64,000 nucleotides of DNA from Burkholderiales bacterium JOSHI_001 (GCA_000244995.1 CM001438.1:5498096-5562095); one strand, 5' to 3'; positions 39,674 to 51,082 are shown, counted from the stretch's first letter. The notes: generated by a model not told the origin, from the sequence alone. A program made the numbers and translations.

Positions 39674-40569
39674 ATGAACACCACAGCCTTGGAAGCGGTT
39701 CAAGCCGCCCCACCCGGACCGCTGAAGTCCTTCTGGCTCGCCTTCAAGGACAACAAGGGGGCCGTCGCCGGCCTGGTGGTGGTGGTGTTCATCGCGCTGA
39801 TGGCCGTCTTTGCCGACGTGGTGGCGCCGCATTCCCCCACCGAACAGTTCCGCGAGGCCGTGCGCGCCGTGCCCATGTGGGAAGCCGGCGGAAGCTCACG
39901 ATTCGTGCTGGGCACCGACGGCCTGGGGCGCGACATGCTCTCGCGGCTGATTCACGGCGCGCGCATTTCGCTGTTCATCGGGCTGGCCGTGATGAGTGTC
40001 AGTTGCCTCATCGGTACGCTGCTGGGCCTGGCCTGCGCCGCGCTGGGCTCGGCAGTGGACGTGGTGGTGACGCGGCTGATGGACCTGATCATGGCCATTC
40101 CCAGCCTGGTGCTGGCCATCCTGGTGGTGGCGGTGCTGGGGCCGAGTCTCGTCAACACCATCGTCGCCGTCACCATCGTGTACCTGCCGCGCTACGTGCG
40201 CCTGGTGCGCGCCACCGCCCTGGCCGAACTGGGCAAGGACTACGTCACCGCCGCGCGCGTGGCCGGGGTGGGGCCGGTGCGCTTGATGTTCGCCACCGTG
40301 CTGCCCAACTGCCTGGCGCCGCTGATCGTGCAGGCCGCCCTCGGCGTCTCCGACGCCATCCTGGAAGCCGCCGCGCTCGGCTTCCTGGGCCTGGGCGCCC
40401 AGCCGCCCACCGCCGAGTGGGGCACCATGCTGGCCGACGCGCGCGAGTTCATCCGCAGCAACCCCTGGCAGGTCACCTTCCCCGGCCTGGCCATCCTGCT
40501 GACCGTGGTGTCCATCAACCTGGCGGGCGACGGACTGCGTGATGCCCTGGACCCGAAGATGAGACGGTC

Positions 40570-40573
<4 letters not shown>
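39674..40573 (+). CDS. dppC: Dipeptide ABC transporter permease DppC
   Basis: 299 residues from MNTTALEAVQ; ATG at 39659 would add five residues. Six helices; FVLGTDGLGRDMLSRLIHGARISL and KDYVTAARVAGVG are DppC/OppC signatures. It overlaps dppD by four bases. Confidence 0.93.
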
Positions 40574-41561
<988 letters not shown>

Positions 41562-41565
<4 letters not shown>

Positions 41566-42545
41566 GCCTTGTTCTTGAAGCCCGCAACCTGCACCGCCAC
41601 TACGCGGTGCGGCGCGGCCTGTTTGCGGCGCCGGCCACGCTGCGGGCGCTGAACGGCGTCAGCTTCTCGGTGGCCGCGGGCCGCACGCTGGCGGTGGTGG
41701 GTGAATCGGGCTGCGGCAAGAGCACGCTGGCGCGCCTGCTGACGATGATCGAGCCGCCCACCGAAGGCGAACTGCTGATCGACGGCGCCGACGTGGCCGA
41801 GGCCGATGCGGTCCTGAAGCGCCAGTTGCGCCGCCAGGTGCAGATCGTGTTCCAGAACCCCTATGGCTCGCTGAACCCGCGCCAGACCGTGGGCGATGCG
41901 CTGGCCGAGCCGCTGCGTGCCAACGGCGCGGGCAGCGCGGCCGAACGCGAGGCCGCGGTGCAGGACATGCTGCGCCAGGTGGGCCTGCGGCCGGAACACG
42001 CCGGGCGCTACCCGCACATGTTCTCCGGCGGCCAGCGACAGCGCATCGCGATTGCGCGCGCCCTGGTGCTGAAACCCCGCGTGCTGGTGCTGGACGAGCC
42101 GGTGTCGGCGCTGGACGTGTCCATCCGGGCCCAGGTGCTGAACCTGTTGGTGGACCTGCAGCAGGCACTCGGCGTGGCCTATGTCTTCATCAGCCACGAC
42201 CTGGGCGTGGTGAAACACGTGGCCGATGAGGTGATGGTGATGTACCTGGGCGCGGTGGTGGAGCAGGGCCCGGCCGCCGCGGTGCTGTCCCACCCGCAGC
42301 ACCCCTACACCCGCGCCTTGCTGTCGGCCACGCCCAGCGTGGACCCCGGCACGCGGCGCGAACGCATCGTGCTGGCGGGCGAGCTGCCCTCGCCGCTGGC
42401 CCCGCCCAGCGGCTGCGCCTTCCACACCCGCTGCCCCTGGGCCTTGCCGACATGCCAGGCCCAGCGTCCGGTGCTGCAGGCCCTGGGTCCCCAACAGGTG
42501 GCGTGCTGGGTGGCTGCGGCCGGCCCAGGCGCCACCGCCGCCTGA
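41562..42545 (+). CDS. dppF: Dipeptide ABC transporter ATP-binding protein DppF
   Basis: 327 residues from MSLVLEARN; an in-frame extension further upstream would lie inside dppD. Walker A GESGCGKST, signature FSGGQRQRIAIARAL, Walker B VLVLDEPVSALD and C-terminal CAFHTRCPWALPTC. Last dpp gene; the next small gene starts 8 bases later. Confidence 0.94.
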
Positions 42546-42552
42546 AGGCCCC

Positions 42553-42915
42553 GTGTCCCACGACGAAGACCTGCACCGCGACAGCCAGGTGATGGTGCCA
42601 CCGTCCTTCGTGGCGCTGTACCTGCGCCCCGGTTCCAGCAAGCCCACCGACACCCGCGCCCACATCGCCCAGCGCCACGAGCTGTGCGAGGACATGGCGC
42701 AAATGCTCAGCGAGCAGGCCGCCACCCAGAGGGCGGTGCTGAGCGTCACCGAGCACGATGTGCTGCTGCGCGTGGGCCGCGGCCTGCTGGCCAGCATCAA
42801 CGTGTTCAGCCCGGCCGAAGCGCGCTGGGTGCTGCGCCGCCTGGCCGAACTGCTGGACTGGCCGCCGCTGCCCGACGAAGCCCTGGCCGAAGAAGGCGGC
42901 GCACCGCCTGCCTAA
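42553..42915 (+). CDS. Hypothetical protein
   Basis: 120 residues from a GTG, MSHDEDLHRDSQVMVPPSF. It is soluble, with an acidic/helical middle (RHELCEDMAQMLSEQAATQ) and a C-terminal DWPPLPDEALAEE. I do not recognise a family. Being 8 bases after dppF it may ride on the dpp transcript. Confidence 0.6.
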   Translation: MSHDEDLHRDSQVMVPPSFVALYLRPGSSKPTDTRAHIAQRHELCEDMAQMLSEQAATQRAVLSVTEHDVLLRVGRGLLASINVFSPAEARWVLRRLAELLDWPPLPDEALAEEGGAPPA

Positions 42916-42940
42916 GATGCGGGCAACGCAGGAGCCCCCC

Positions 42941-44167
42941 ATGAGCACCGAACCCATCGTCATCGTCGGCGGCGGCCATGCCGCCGCGCAGCTGTGCGCC
43001 AGCCTGGCCGAAGCCGGCCTGGGCCCGCGCGTGCACCTGGTGTGCGAAGAGCCGCTGCTGCCCTACCAGCGCCCGCCCCTGTCCAAGGCCTACCTCAAGA
43101 ACCCCGACGAGCCCCTGCAGACGCTGAAGGCCGAAGCCTGGCTGCGCGAGCAGGGCATCACCCTGCACGTCGGCCAGCGCGCCACGGCCATCGACCGCGC
43201 AGCCCGCACCGTCACGCTCGCCGACGGCCATGTGCTGCCCTATGCCCGGCTGGTGCTGGCCACCGGCACCCGGGCGCGATTGCTGCCAGGCGTGGGGTCG
43301 GACCTGGCCAATGTGGCCGCGCTGCGCACCGCGGCCGATGCGCAGCGCCTGCGCGGCCTGCTGGCGGCAGCGTCTTCGGTCACCGTGCTGGGCGGGGGCT
43401 TCATCGGGCTGGAACTGGCGGCCACCGCGCGGGCGCAGGGCAAGGCGGTGACGGTGCTGGAAACCGCGCCGCGCCTGCTGGGCCGCAGTGTCAGCGCTGA
43501 ACTGGCGGCGCACGTGCTGGCCACGCACCAGGCCGCCGGCACCCAGGTGCGCCTGGGCGTGACGGTGGGCGATTTCCAGGTGGCCGGTGGCCGCCTGGCG
43601 TCGCTGAGCGTGGACGGCCAGCCGCAGCCCGTGGACCTGCTGGTGCTGGGCATCGGCGCGGTGCCGGAAACCACCCTGGCGCAGGCCGCCGGCCTGGACT
43701 GCGACAACGGCGTGCGCGTGGACGCGTGCCTGCGCAGCAGCGACCCGCAGATCCTGGCCATGGGCGACTGCAGCAACTTCACGGCCCAGCCCCAAGCGGG
43801 TGAACCGGGCGCGCGGCTGCGGCTGGAGTCGGTGCAGAACGCCAACGACCAGGCCCGCACCGCCGCCGCCACGCTGCAGGAGCGTGAAGAACCCTATGCC
43901 GCGCTGCCCTGGTTCTGGTCCGAACAAGGTGCCATGCGGCTGCAGATGGTGGGCCTGTTGCCGGCCGGGGCGACATCCCGCCGCCGCCCCGGTGCCAACC
44001 CGCAGAGCTTCTCGTTGCTGCACTTCGTGGGCGAGCGCCTGGCCTGCGTGGAAAGCGTCAACGCGGCGGCCGACCACCTGGCCGCGCGCAAGCTGATCGA
44101 GCGCGGCTGCAGCCTGGCACCGTCGGTGTTGTGCGATCCGGCGGTGGCGCTGAAGGCCCACCTGTAG
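42941..44167 (+). CDS. FAD-dependent ferredoxin reductase-like oxidoreductase
   Basis: 408 residues. IVIVGGGHAAAQLCASL binds FAD, SVTVLGGGFIGLELAATARA binds NAD(P)H and LAMGDCSNF is the second FAD motif; PLLPYQRPPLSKAYL is typical of rhodocoxin/putidaredoxin-type reductases. They pass electrons from NADH to ferredoxins of P450s and dioxygenases. A P450-like fusion lies 3 kb away, though a link is only inference. GGAG precedes the ATG. No ferredoxin gene is visible. Confidence 0.88.
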   Translation: MSTEPIVIVGGGHAAAQLCASLAEAGLGPRVHLVCEEPLLPYQRPPLSKAYLKNPDEPLQTLKAEAWLREQGITLHVGQRATAIDRAARTVTLADGHVLPYARLVLATGTRARLLPGVGSDLANVAALRTAADAQRLRGLLAAASSVTVLGGGFIGLELAATARAQGKAVTVLETAPRLLGRSVSAELAAHVLATHQAAGTQVRLGVTVGDFQVAGGRLASLSVDGQPQPVDLLVLGIGAVPETTLAQAAGLDCDNGVRVDACLRSSDPQILAMGDCSNFTAQPQAGEPGARLRLESVQNANDQARTAAATLQEREEPYAALPWFWSEQGAMRLQMVGLLPAGATSRRRPGANPQSFSLLHFVGERLACVESVNAAADHLAARKLIERGCSLAPSVLCDPAVALKAHL

Positions 44168-44262
44168 CGGGCGCCGACCCGGGCCGCGCTTGGCGCCGCC
44201 CACGGCCACCCCCTACACTGCGCCGCGAGGCCATTTCGCCTGGCAGTCAATGACCGTTTCGC

Positions 44263-47200
44263 GTGTCTTCCCCCCCCGCGCACGAGGCGCCCGCTCCCCA
44301 TCGCAGTGAACCCGACCAGGCGCCGGGTCGGCACGTGGTCACGCTGTTGTTCGCCGACCTGTCGCGCTCCACCGAACTGGCCGCGGCGATGGAGGCCGAG
44401 AACTACGCCGGCCTGCTGGCGCAGCTGCGCCGGGCCTATGGCGACCAGGTCCAGCGCCATGGCGGGCAGGTGGTGCGGGTGCAGGGCGACGGCCTGCTGG
44501 CCATGTTCGGCCACCCTGAAACCCGCGAGGACGACGCCCGCCGCGCCGTGCAGACCGCATTGGCGCTGCATGCGCAGGTGCGGGGGCTGCGCATCGCGCT
44601 GCCGCCGGGCTTCGGGCTGAGCCTGCATTCCGGCATCCACGGCGGCCTGGTGCTGATCGGCCAGGGCGACATCGAACGCGGCCGCTTCGAGCTGATGGGC
44701 CCGGTGCCCAACATTGCCGCCCGCCTGTCCGACGCGGCCGGGCCGGACGAGATCGTGGTCAGCACCGAGACCCTGGGACCATCCCTGCGCCACTTCGTGG
44801 GCAGCGCCCCGGCGCCCCTGCGCGTGAAGGGGCGCAACGAGCCGGTCAGCGTCACCCGCATCAGCGCCGAGGCCGACGCCGCCCTGGCCATGCCGGTGGG
44901 CCTGGGCCGCGGCGCCGACCTGGTGGGCCGCGGCGCCGAACGGGACCGCCTGCACGCCTGCCTGCAGCAGGCCCGCAGCCAGGGCGTGCAGGTGGTGGCG
45001 CTGGCCGGGGCGCCCGGCATCGGCAAGACGCGGCTGGCGCAGGCGGTGCTGCACGACGCGGCCGCGCAAGGCTGGCACGTGCTGCGCGGCCACTGCGACG
45101 ACACGCTGGGCGCCGAACCGATGCAACCCTTCCAGCAGGTGCTGCGCGGGCTGGGCGTGGCGCCGCCGGACAAGGCCGCGGCCACGGTGGCCGCGGTGCG
45201 CAGCGCGCTGCAGGCACACAGCCAGTCCCAGCCGCTGGTGCTGTTCATCGACGACTGGCAATGGGCCGACGACGCCTCGCACCAGGTGCTGCTGGCCCTG
45301 CACCAGCTGACGGGCTGCGCCCTGCTGGTGCTGCTGACCACGCGCCACACCGAGCACCCGGCGGGCCTGGAAGAAACCGACCACACGCTGGTGCTGGCCC
45401 CGCTGGACGACGCGGCAGCGCTGCGCCTGGTGGCCGCCCGGCTGCCGGGGGTGGACCCCTTCGTGCAGGGCGAAGTCTGCCGCCACGCCGGCGGCAACCC
45501 GATGTTCATCGACGAGCTGTGCCACTCGGTGCTGCGTGCGCACCGGCACGACACGCTGCTGACCCAGGCGTCCGATCAGGCGGGCCTGCCGGGGCTGAAC
45601 CGGCTGCCCGGCACCGCCGGCTGGCTGAGCCACCTGGTGCTGTCGCGGCTGAACGCGCTGCCAGCCGCGCAGGCCGACCTGGTGCGCGCGGCGGCCGTCA
45701 TCGGCAACGTGGTGCCGGCCTGGTTGCTGGAACACCTGACCGGGCATGGCGCCGACGACCCCGCGCTGCGTGCGCTGGCCGGGCAGGATTTCCTCTACCC
45801 CGGCGACCGCCCGGGCATGCTGCGTTTCAAGCACGGCATGGCGCGCGACGTGGTCTACGACGGCATCGGCCTGCACCAGCGGCAATGGCTGCACCTGCGC
45901 ACAGCCGCGGCCCTGCTGCAGCGCACGGCCGACCAGCCCGACGACGAACACCTGGACGCGCTGGCCCACCACTTCGACGCCGGCGGCGAAAGCACCCTGG
46001 CGGCGCGCTACGCCGAACGCGCCGGCGACCGCGCCCTGGCCGCGTCGGCCCTGGACCGGGCCCGTGGCCACTACCGCGTGGCCCTGGCCGCGCTGGACCG
46101 GCTGGTGCCGAACGGGGACCGCGCGCTGCGCTGGATTGCCATCGCGCAGCGGCTGGGCATGGTGTCGCTGTACGACGCCAAACGCGCCGACCTGGCGCTG
46201 GCCCGGCGCGCCCTGGTGCTGGCCGAGGAACAAGCCGACCTGGCCGTTCGCGCCCGCGCGCGCTACTGGCTGGGCTACATCCACTACGGCCTGGGCAACG
46301 CCCTGGAGGCCGTGCGCCAGGGCGAGCAGGCCCTGCAAGAGGCACAGCGCTGCCAGGACGACCGGCTGGCCGTGCAGCTGGTGGCGGTGCTGGGCGAAGC
46401 CCACACCGCGGCCGGGCAGTACGCCCAGGCCCTGCCGCTGCTGGAGCAGGCCATCGACGTGAAGCGGCGCCACCGCAGTGGCCTGCGCACCAACGTGGGC
46501 CTGGCGTTTTCACTCGTGTGCCGCGGCTGCCTGCTGGGTGATCGCGGCGATTTCGCCGCGGCCGAGGACAACTTTGCCGAAGCGCTGACCTGCATGGTGG
46601 GCGAAGAACACGAGATCGGCGCCACCATCCACGGCTGGCGCGCCGCGGTGCTGCTGTGGCAGGGCCGCTGGCAGGCCGCCATGTCGGCCGCCGCCGAGTC
46701 GGCCCGCATCGCCCGCGCCACGCGCAGCCTGGCGCAGTACTCCATCGCCTGGGCGATCGAACACTACGCACGCTGGATGGACACTGGGCAGGCCACGGCG
46801 CTGCAGGGCATCGAAGACGCCACCGCCTGGCTGGCACCGCGCGAGACCGGCCTGTACCGCTCGCTGAACCACGGCTGGTTGACCGAAGGCCTGCTGGCCG
46901 TGGGCCGCCGCGAGGCCGCGCGCCACCACGGCGCCCTGGCGCTGCGCCGCGCGCGCCACAGCGACCGCCTGGGCCTGGCCATGAGCCAGCGCGCGCTGGC
47001 GCTGGATGCCGCGGCCACGGGCCGGCCGCAGGCCGCGGCCCGCCACCTGGCCCGCGCCCGGGACGCGGCACGGCGACGCGAGTCGCCCCACGAAGCGGCC
47101 GGCACGCAGTTGTGCGAGGCCCGCCTGGCGCTGGCCGAAGGCCGCGGCGACCAGGCCCGCGCCCTGCTGGACCCGGCGGCCATGGCCTTCGAACGGCTGG

Positions 47201-47331
47201 CCATGCCCTGGCACCTGGCGCAGGCGCAGGCCTTGCTGGCACACGGCGCCCACTTCGACGCCGCCACGCTGCTGTGCCCGCGGCCGCTGCCGGTCACGGC
47301 GGAGACGGAGGCGGCGGCGAAGGTGGCGTGA
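44263..47331 (+). CDS. Class III adenylate/guanylate cyclase fused to AAA ATPase and TPR-like region
   Basis: 1022 residues from a GTG. The cyclase domain (about 22-200) has metal Asp D32 (LFADLSRSTE) and D76 (QGDGLLAMF), and N150/R154 (NIAARLSDAA) for catalysis. The usual Lys three residues before the Gly-Asp of the second metal motif is Arg, and the usual Asp of the purine pocket is not visible, so the nucleotide used is uncertain. Walker A GAPGIGKT is at 249-256 and Walker B VLFIDDWQWADD follows. From about 570 to the end are helical TPR-type repeats, as in LuxR/STAND receptors. A signal may gate the cyclase through the ATPase. Its 3' end overlaps the convergent gene by 38 bases. Confidence 0.85.
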   Translation: MSSPPAHEAPAPHRSEPDQAPGRHVVTLLFADLSRSTELAAAMEAENYAGLLAQLRRAYGDQVQRHGGQVVRVQGDGLLAMFGHPETREDDARRAVQTALALHAQVRGLRIALPPGFGLSLHSGIHGGLVLIGQGDIERGRFELMGPVPNIAARLSDAAGPDEIVVSTETLGPSLRHFVGSAPAPLRVKGRNEPVSVTRISAEADAALAMPVGLGRGADLVGRGAERDRLHACLQQARSQGVQVVALAGAPGIGKTRLAQAVLHDAAAQGWHVLRGHCDDTLGAEPMQPFQQVLRGLGVAPPDKAAATVAAVRSALQAHSQSQPLVLFIDDWQWADDASHQVLLALHQLTGCALLVLLTTRHTEHPAGLEETDHTLVLAPLDDAAALRLVAARLPGVDPFVQGEVCRHAGGNPMFIDELCHSVLRAHRHDTLLTQASDQAGLPGLNRLPGTAGWLSHLVLSRLNALPAAQADLVRAAAVIGNVVPAWLLEHLTGHGADDPALRALAGQDFLYPGDRPGMLRFKHGMARDVVYDGIGLHQRQWLHLRTAAALLQRTADQPDDEHLDALAHHFDAGGESTLAARYAERAGDRALAASALDRARGHYRVALAALDRLVPNGDRALRWIAIAQRLGMVSLYDAKRADLALARRALVLAEEQADLAVRARARYWLGYIHYGLGNALEAVRQGEQALQEAQRCQDDRLAVQLVAVLGEAHTAAGQYAQALPLLEQAIDVKRRHRSGLRTNVGLAFSLVCRGCLLGDRGDFAAAEDNFAEALTCMVGEEHEIGATIHGWRAAVLLWQGRWQAAMSAAAESARIARATRSLAQYSIAWAIEHYARWMDTGQATALQGIEDATAWLAPRETGLYRSLNHGWLTEGLLAVGRREAARHHGALALRRARHSDRLGLAMSQRALALDAAATGRPQAAARHLARARDAARRRESPHEAAGTQLCEARLALAEGRGDQARALLDPAAMAFERLAMPWHLAQAQALLAHGAHFDAATLLCPRPLPVTAETEAAAKVA

Positions 47332-50300
47332 GCATCAACAGCACCGGCGAGCCGGTGCTGCGCAGGTCGCCCGCCAGCAGCAGCCCGCCCAGCAGCGCCA
47401 GCAGCACGCCCACGCCCATGCCGTAGCCGGGGCAGGCGTGTTCGGCCTTCAGATCGCCATCCTTTCGGCTGCCGCCAAACATCAGTTCGTCAAAGGCGTG
47501 TTCGTCCGGACCGTAGGTCTGCGCCACCTCGGCCATCGCCGAGCGGATGCCCACCACCACGCGCCGGCCTGCGCCGTGCTCCACACCGGCCTTGGGGTCC
47601 ACCGGGCAGCGCCACAGCACCGCAGGCACGGGCTGTCGGCGCATGGTGGCCATCACCAGCGGGCGCAGCGCCAGCTGCAGGCTGTTGTACAGCGCCTCCA
47701 GGTTGGTGGCGTGGCAGGCCTGCACCCCCGCGGCGTCGTCCACCGCGCGCTGGTGGGACCAGAGCGTGCCTTCTTCGATCCACAGCTTCAACACCTGCAG
47801 GAAGTTTCCGTGCACCGTGGGCGGAAAGCCCAGCAGCATGCCGGCCACGCTGTTCGAGATGGCCTCCTGGATCGCTTCCGGCGGCTGGCGCGCCATGTCG
47901 CGGCTCAGGTTGTCGATGATTTTCTGGGTCAGGTCATGGGCGGGCGCCGGCACGCCTGGCGTGCGGTTCTCCAGGTACTTCGCCACGGCGGCCTTCATCC
48001 GCGGCCCTTCGACCCCGGCCCGCTGCTCGACCATACGGTTCGGGTGCGGGGCGAAGGTGTTGCGCGACACGCTGAACAGCTCACCGGGGCAACGGGGCTT
48101 GCCCTGGCCCAACTGGCCGGCGTCCGGGCGGCCGTCCAGCACCATGCAGGGGTCCGCTCCCGCGGGCGGCAGGCCGAACCAGTGCCGACACAGCAGGCCC
48201 AGTACGCGCTCGCTCAGCGTGATCAGCTCGATCGGCCGACGCAGCCGAACGTCCCCGTCCGGCCAGCCGCGCGGCTGTTCCAGCGCGGCAAAGCCCTTCA
48301 GCACCTGCTGCACGAAGGGCCAGGCGTCGATGAAGGCCTGTTTTTCTTCCACGCCCTCGATCACCGGGTTCACCGCCGCGGCCTGCACGGCACGGCCGGG
48401 GTCGCCGCGGTCCAGGCCCAGCAGGTTCAGCCCGATGGTGTCCTTCATGCGCAGGCCATACCCGGCCACCGAGTACTGGTCGGCGCCGTCGTCCTGCAGC
48501 ACCGCCTTCACCGCCGCCAGACCGCCCACCAGCTGGCCGTAGCCGTCGGCCCGCGCCTGGCCACCTGGCTGCGCCCGCACCTGGGCCCAGACAGCCGGCG
48601 ACCGCTGCTCGTCGTCCATCAGCAGGCGCCAGCTGTCCCGGGTGCCGGCCGGGTCCCATTCGGGCGGCGGGGTCTTGGCGCCGGGCTCGGGCTCGGGTGG
48701 CCGGGTCAGCACCACCAGATCGCGCAAGGCCGCCAGGCTGGGCACGAACAGGTACAGGCCCCACTGCAGCTCAACCAGAGGCTGGTCGCCCAGGTCCACG
48801 CGCTGCACCGCACCCTGCCCGTCCAGGTAGCGGAAGGTGCGGAGCTCGCCGCGCCGCGGCACGGCCAGGAAGGGGTCAGCCTGGGCCGAGGACAGGCCCG
48901 AGCTGTTGCCGCCGGCCATCCAGCGCTGCAGCACCTCGAACTGCTCGGCGATGCTGCCGCAGTAGGCCATGAACATCGCGCCCCGGTCGGCATCGGCCTC
49001 GGCTTCGGTGCGCGCCGGGCCGTAGGACATGCCGCGGCGCAGGATGCGGGGCATGTACTCGCGGCCATCGCGCGGATTGGCGCGCCGCACATGCGACTGG
49101 TGCGGGCAGTAGCGCCCGTCGGGGTCCTTGTCGTAGTTGAACTTGTTGTCCGTCACCGCTTCGGCCGGGTGCAGCAGCGCCTGGCCACCCTGGGTGCGGC
49201 CCATCATCCGGGCCCGGGCTTCCAGCGCCAGCGCGCCGGCATCGGGCCGGCCGGCGAAGGAAGCGTCCATCCGGGCTTCCAGGCGGTCCAGGCGCTGGCG
49301 CAGCTTGCGCACCACCAGGAAGCTGCCGTTGTTCAGCAGCGGGTCCTCCGCCTGGGCGGGCAGCGGGCCGTCGCCGCGGTCGTTGCCATAGCCCAGCAGC
49401 AACTCACCCACGCTGACCTCGTCGGTCCCCGGGCTGGGGACGGGGTCGGCCCGCTGCACCGGGGTGGGCTGGCTCACGCCGTCGACAAAGCCAAAATGTT
49501 CCTTCGCCTGCGGGGCAGACGGCGTGCGGCGGCTGCGGGTGGGCTCCACCGCCAGCACCGTCAGGCCGGTGACCGGGGCCTGCAGGGTGAGGATTTCTTC
49601 GGCCAGCTTCGGGTGCAGGCTGGCATCGGTCGGGCTGGGATCCACCAGCCGCAGCACCACCACCACGTGCACGCTGGCCATGTCAACGCGGTCGTCCGGG
49701 TCGCGCGCGGGGCCGTGGCGCAAGGGCCGGCGCCAGTGCTCGGGGTGGTTGCTGCGCACGTCGCCCAGCAGGGCGCAGCGCGCCTCCATGCCGTCGGCGA
49801 ATTCCGACGGCAGCCGATCCAGGGTCTGTGGCGACACCCCCAGCGCCTGCAGGCCGGCATGGCTGAAGCTGATGTGCCAGCGCACCACCTGCGGGTCGGC
49901 GGGCGGGCCGCAGCGCGCGGCCCAGCGCTGCAGTGCCGCCGCGGCCTTGCTGGCGTCGTCCACCTGCAGCATCACCAGCGCACCGTGGGTCACCGGGTCG
50001 TTGCGGTTGAGCACCATGTCCTGCAGCAAGTCGGGCCGGAAGACCAGCGTGTCCTTCGGACGCGGGCGTGCCAGGCTGGCGTCGGGTTCCGGGCTGGCGT
50101 CGGGCTCCGGCTTGGGGTCCGGGAGCAACAGCCAGTCCAGTTCCGGCTTCAGCAGGGCGATGTACGGACCCAGGCGGGCAGCCAGGGCCGGGTCACCCTC
50201 GCCGCCGCGCAGTTTTTCCATCAGTTCGGAAAACTCCCGCAGAACCAGGCGGGCGAAGCGCTTGAGCACCAGGTCGTCGCGGCCCAGGTTCTTGCCGAAG

Positions 50301-50995
50301 AAAGGCGCCAGCCGGTACAGGCCCTTGAGCGTGCGCACCGGCAGCGCCAGCGCGTGCATCGGGTCGGCCAGCACCTTGCGCAGGGCCTCGTTGCGTTGCT
50401 GAACGAAGGGCGGCAGCGCAAAGCGCGCCAGGCGCTGCTCGGCGGCGGCCGGGTCCGGGCATTCGCGCTGGATGCGTTCCACCTCGGCCAGGTAGCGCGT
50501 GTCCGCGGCGGTGGCGGCCGAGTCGGTGTAGAACAGGCCGACGTCCATCTCGTGGTCGCGCACCCAGCGGCAGTAGTCGTCGAAATGCGTGTCCTGGGAA
50601 CCGGGGTAGCCGCCGCAATGGCACAGCAGCGCGTCCAGCAGCGGGCCGATGTCGCGGTAGATGACGCGCATGTAGGGTTCCCAGCCGCCGTCGAAGCTGA
50701 CGTTCAGCGTGAGGTAGCGCTGGGCCTGGGTGTCGCCGTTGTTCAGCGGCGGCCAGATGGCATAGCGGAACTGCTGGATGATGCCGAAGCGGCCTATGGT
50801 CTCGGGGAACACCGGCGCGTCCAGTTCGGCCTCGCGCTGGTTGCGCCGCGCGCTGTGCAAGGCGTTCAGCAGGCGCTGCAGGCGTTCAACATAGGTGATG
50901 GTCTCTTCGCAGTCGACGATCTCGTCGCGAACCGGTGCCATCAGGGCCAGGTTGGTGACGCCAGCCAGGCCCTGGCCCTTGGTCTTCGATCTCAT
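47294..50995 (-). CDS. DyP-type peroxidase fused to a cytochrome P450-like domain
   Basis: 1233 residues. GGGGGGAG precedes the ATG at 50995, preferred to a GTG at 51025. About 85-150: ferredoxin-like fold resembling a DyP half. About 330-760: DyP peroxidase with GFVDG (D505), proximal His H635 in SHVRRANPRDG and distal-side Arg in RILRRGMSYG. About 870-1215: P450-like, with FGG at 1173-1175 then HACPG (C1188) as the thiolate loop, though separated by ten residues instead of the usual few. The ExxR motif is not clear; the nearest is EALY at 1100-1103. The Pro/Ser tail (last ten residues) is read from the overlap with the convergent gene. If both haems are loaded it could couple peroxide chemistry to oxygenation. 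Confidence 0.75.
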   Translation of the reverse strand: MRSKTKGQGLAGVTNLALMAPVRDEIVDCEETITYVERLQRLLNALHSARRNQREAELDAPVFPETIGRFGIIQQFRYAIWPPLNNGDTQAQRYLTLNVSFDGGWEPYMRVIYRDIGPLLDALLCHCGGYPGSQDTHFDDYCRWVRDHEMDVGLFYTDSAATAADTRYLAEVERIQRECPDPAAAEQRLARFALPPFVQQRNEALRKVLADPMHALALPVRTLKGLYRLAPFFGKNLGRDDLVLKRFARLVLREFSELMEKLRGGEGDPALAARLGPYIALLKPELDWLLLPDPKPEPDASPEPDASLARPRPKDTLVFRPDLLQDMVLNRNDPVTHGALVMLQVDDASKAAAALQRWAARCGPPADPQVVRWHISFSHAGLQALGVSPQTLDRLPSEFADGMEARCALLGDVRSNHPEHWRRPLRHGPARDPDDRVDMASVHVVVVLRLVDPSPTDASLHPKLAEEILTLQAPVTGLTVLAVEPTRSRRTPSAPQAKEHFGFVDGVSQPTPVQRADPVPSPGTDEVSVGELLLGYGNDRGDGPLPAQAEDPLLNNGSFLVVRKLRQRLDRLEARMDASFAGRPDAGALALEARARMMGRTQGGQALLHPAEAVTDNKFNYDKDPDGRYCPHQSHVRRANPRDGREYMPRILRRGMSYGPARTEAEADADRGAMFMAYCGSIAEQFEVLQRWMAGGNSSGLSSAQADPFLAVPRRGELRTFRYLDGQGAVQRVDLGDQPLVELQWGLYLFVPSLAALRDLVVLTRPPEPEPGAKTPPPEWDPAGTRDSWRLLMDDEQRSPAVWAQVRAQPGGQARADGYGQLVGGLAAVKAVLQDDGADQYSVAGYGLRMKDTIGLNLLGLDRGDPGRAVQAAAVNPVIEGVEEKQAFIDAWPFVQQVLKGFAALEQPRGWPDGDVRLRRPIELITLSERVLGLLCRHWFGLPPAGADPCMVLDGRPDAGQLGQGKPRCPGELFSVSRNTFAPHPNRMVEQRAGVEGPRMKAAVAKYLENRTPGVPAPAHDLTQKIIDNLSRDMARQPPEAIQEAISNSVAGMLLGFPPTVHGNFLQVLKLWIEEGTLWSHQRAVDDAAGVQACHATNLEALYNSLQLALRPLVMATMRRQPVPAVLWRCPVDPKAGVEHGAGRRVVVGIRSAMAEVAQTYGPDEHAFDELMFGGSRKDGDLKAEHACPGYGMGVGVLLALLGGLLLAGDLRSTGSPVLLMLTPPSPPPPSPP

Positions 50996-51082
50996 GTGCG
51001 GCTCCCCCCAGGTGCCGGGCGACACGCCGTGACTTCGGCGCGGCCCAGCCCGGCGACCCTGACCGGCGACGTTAGCGTCTTG

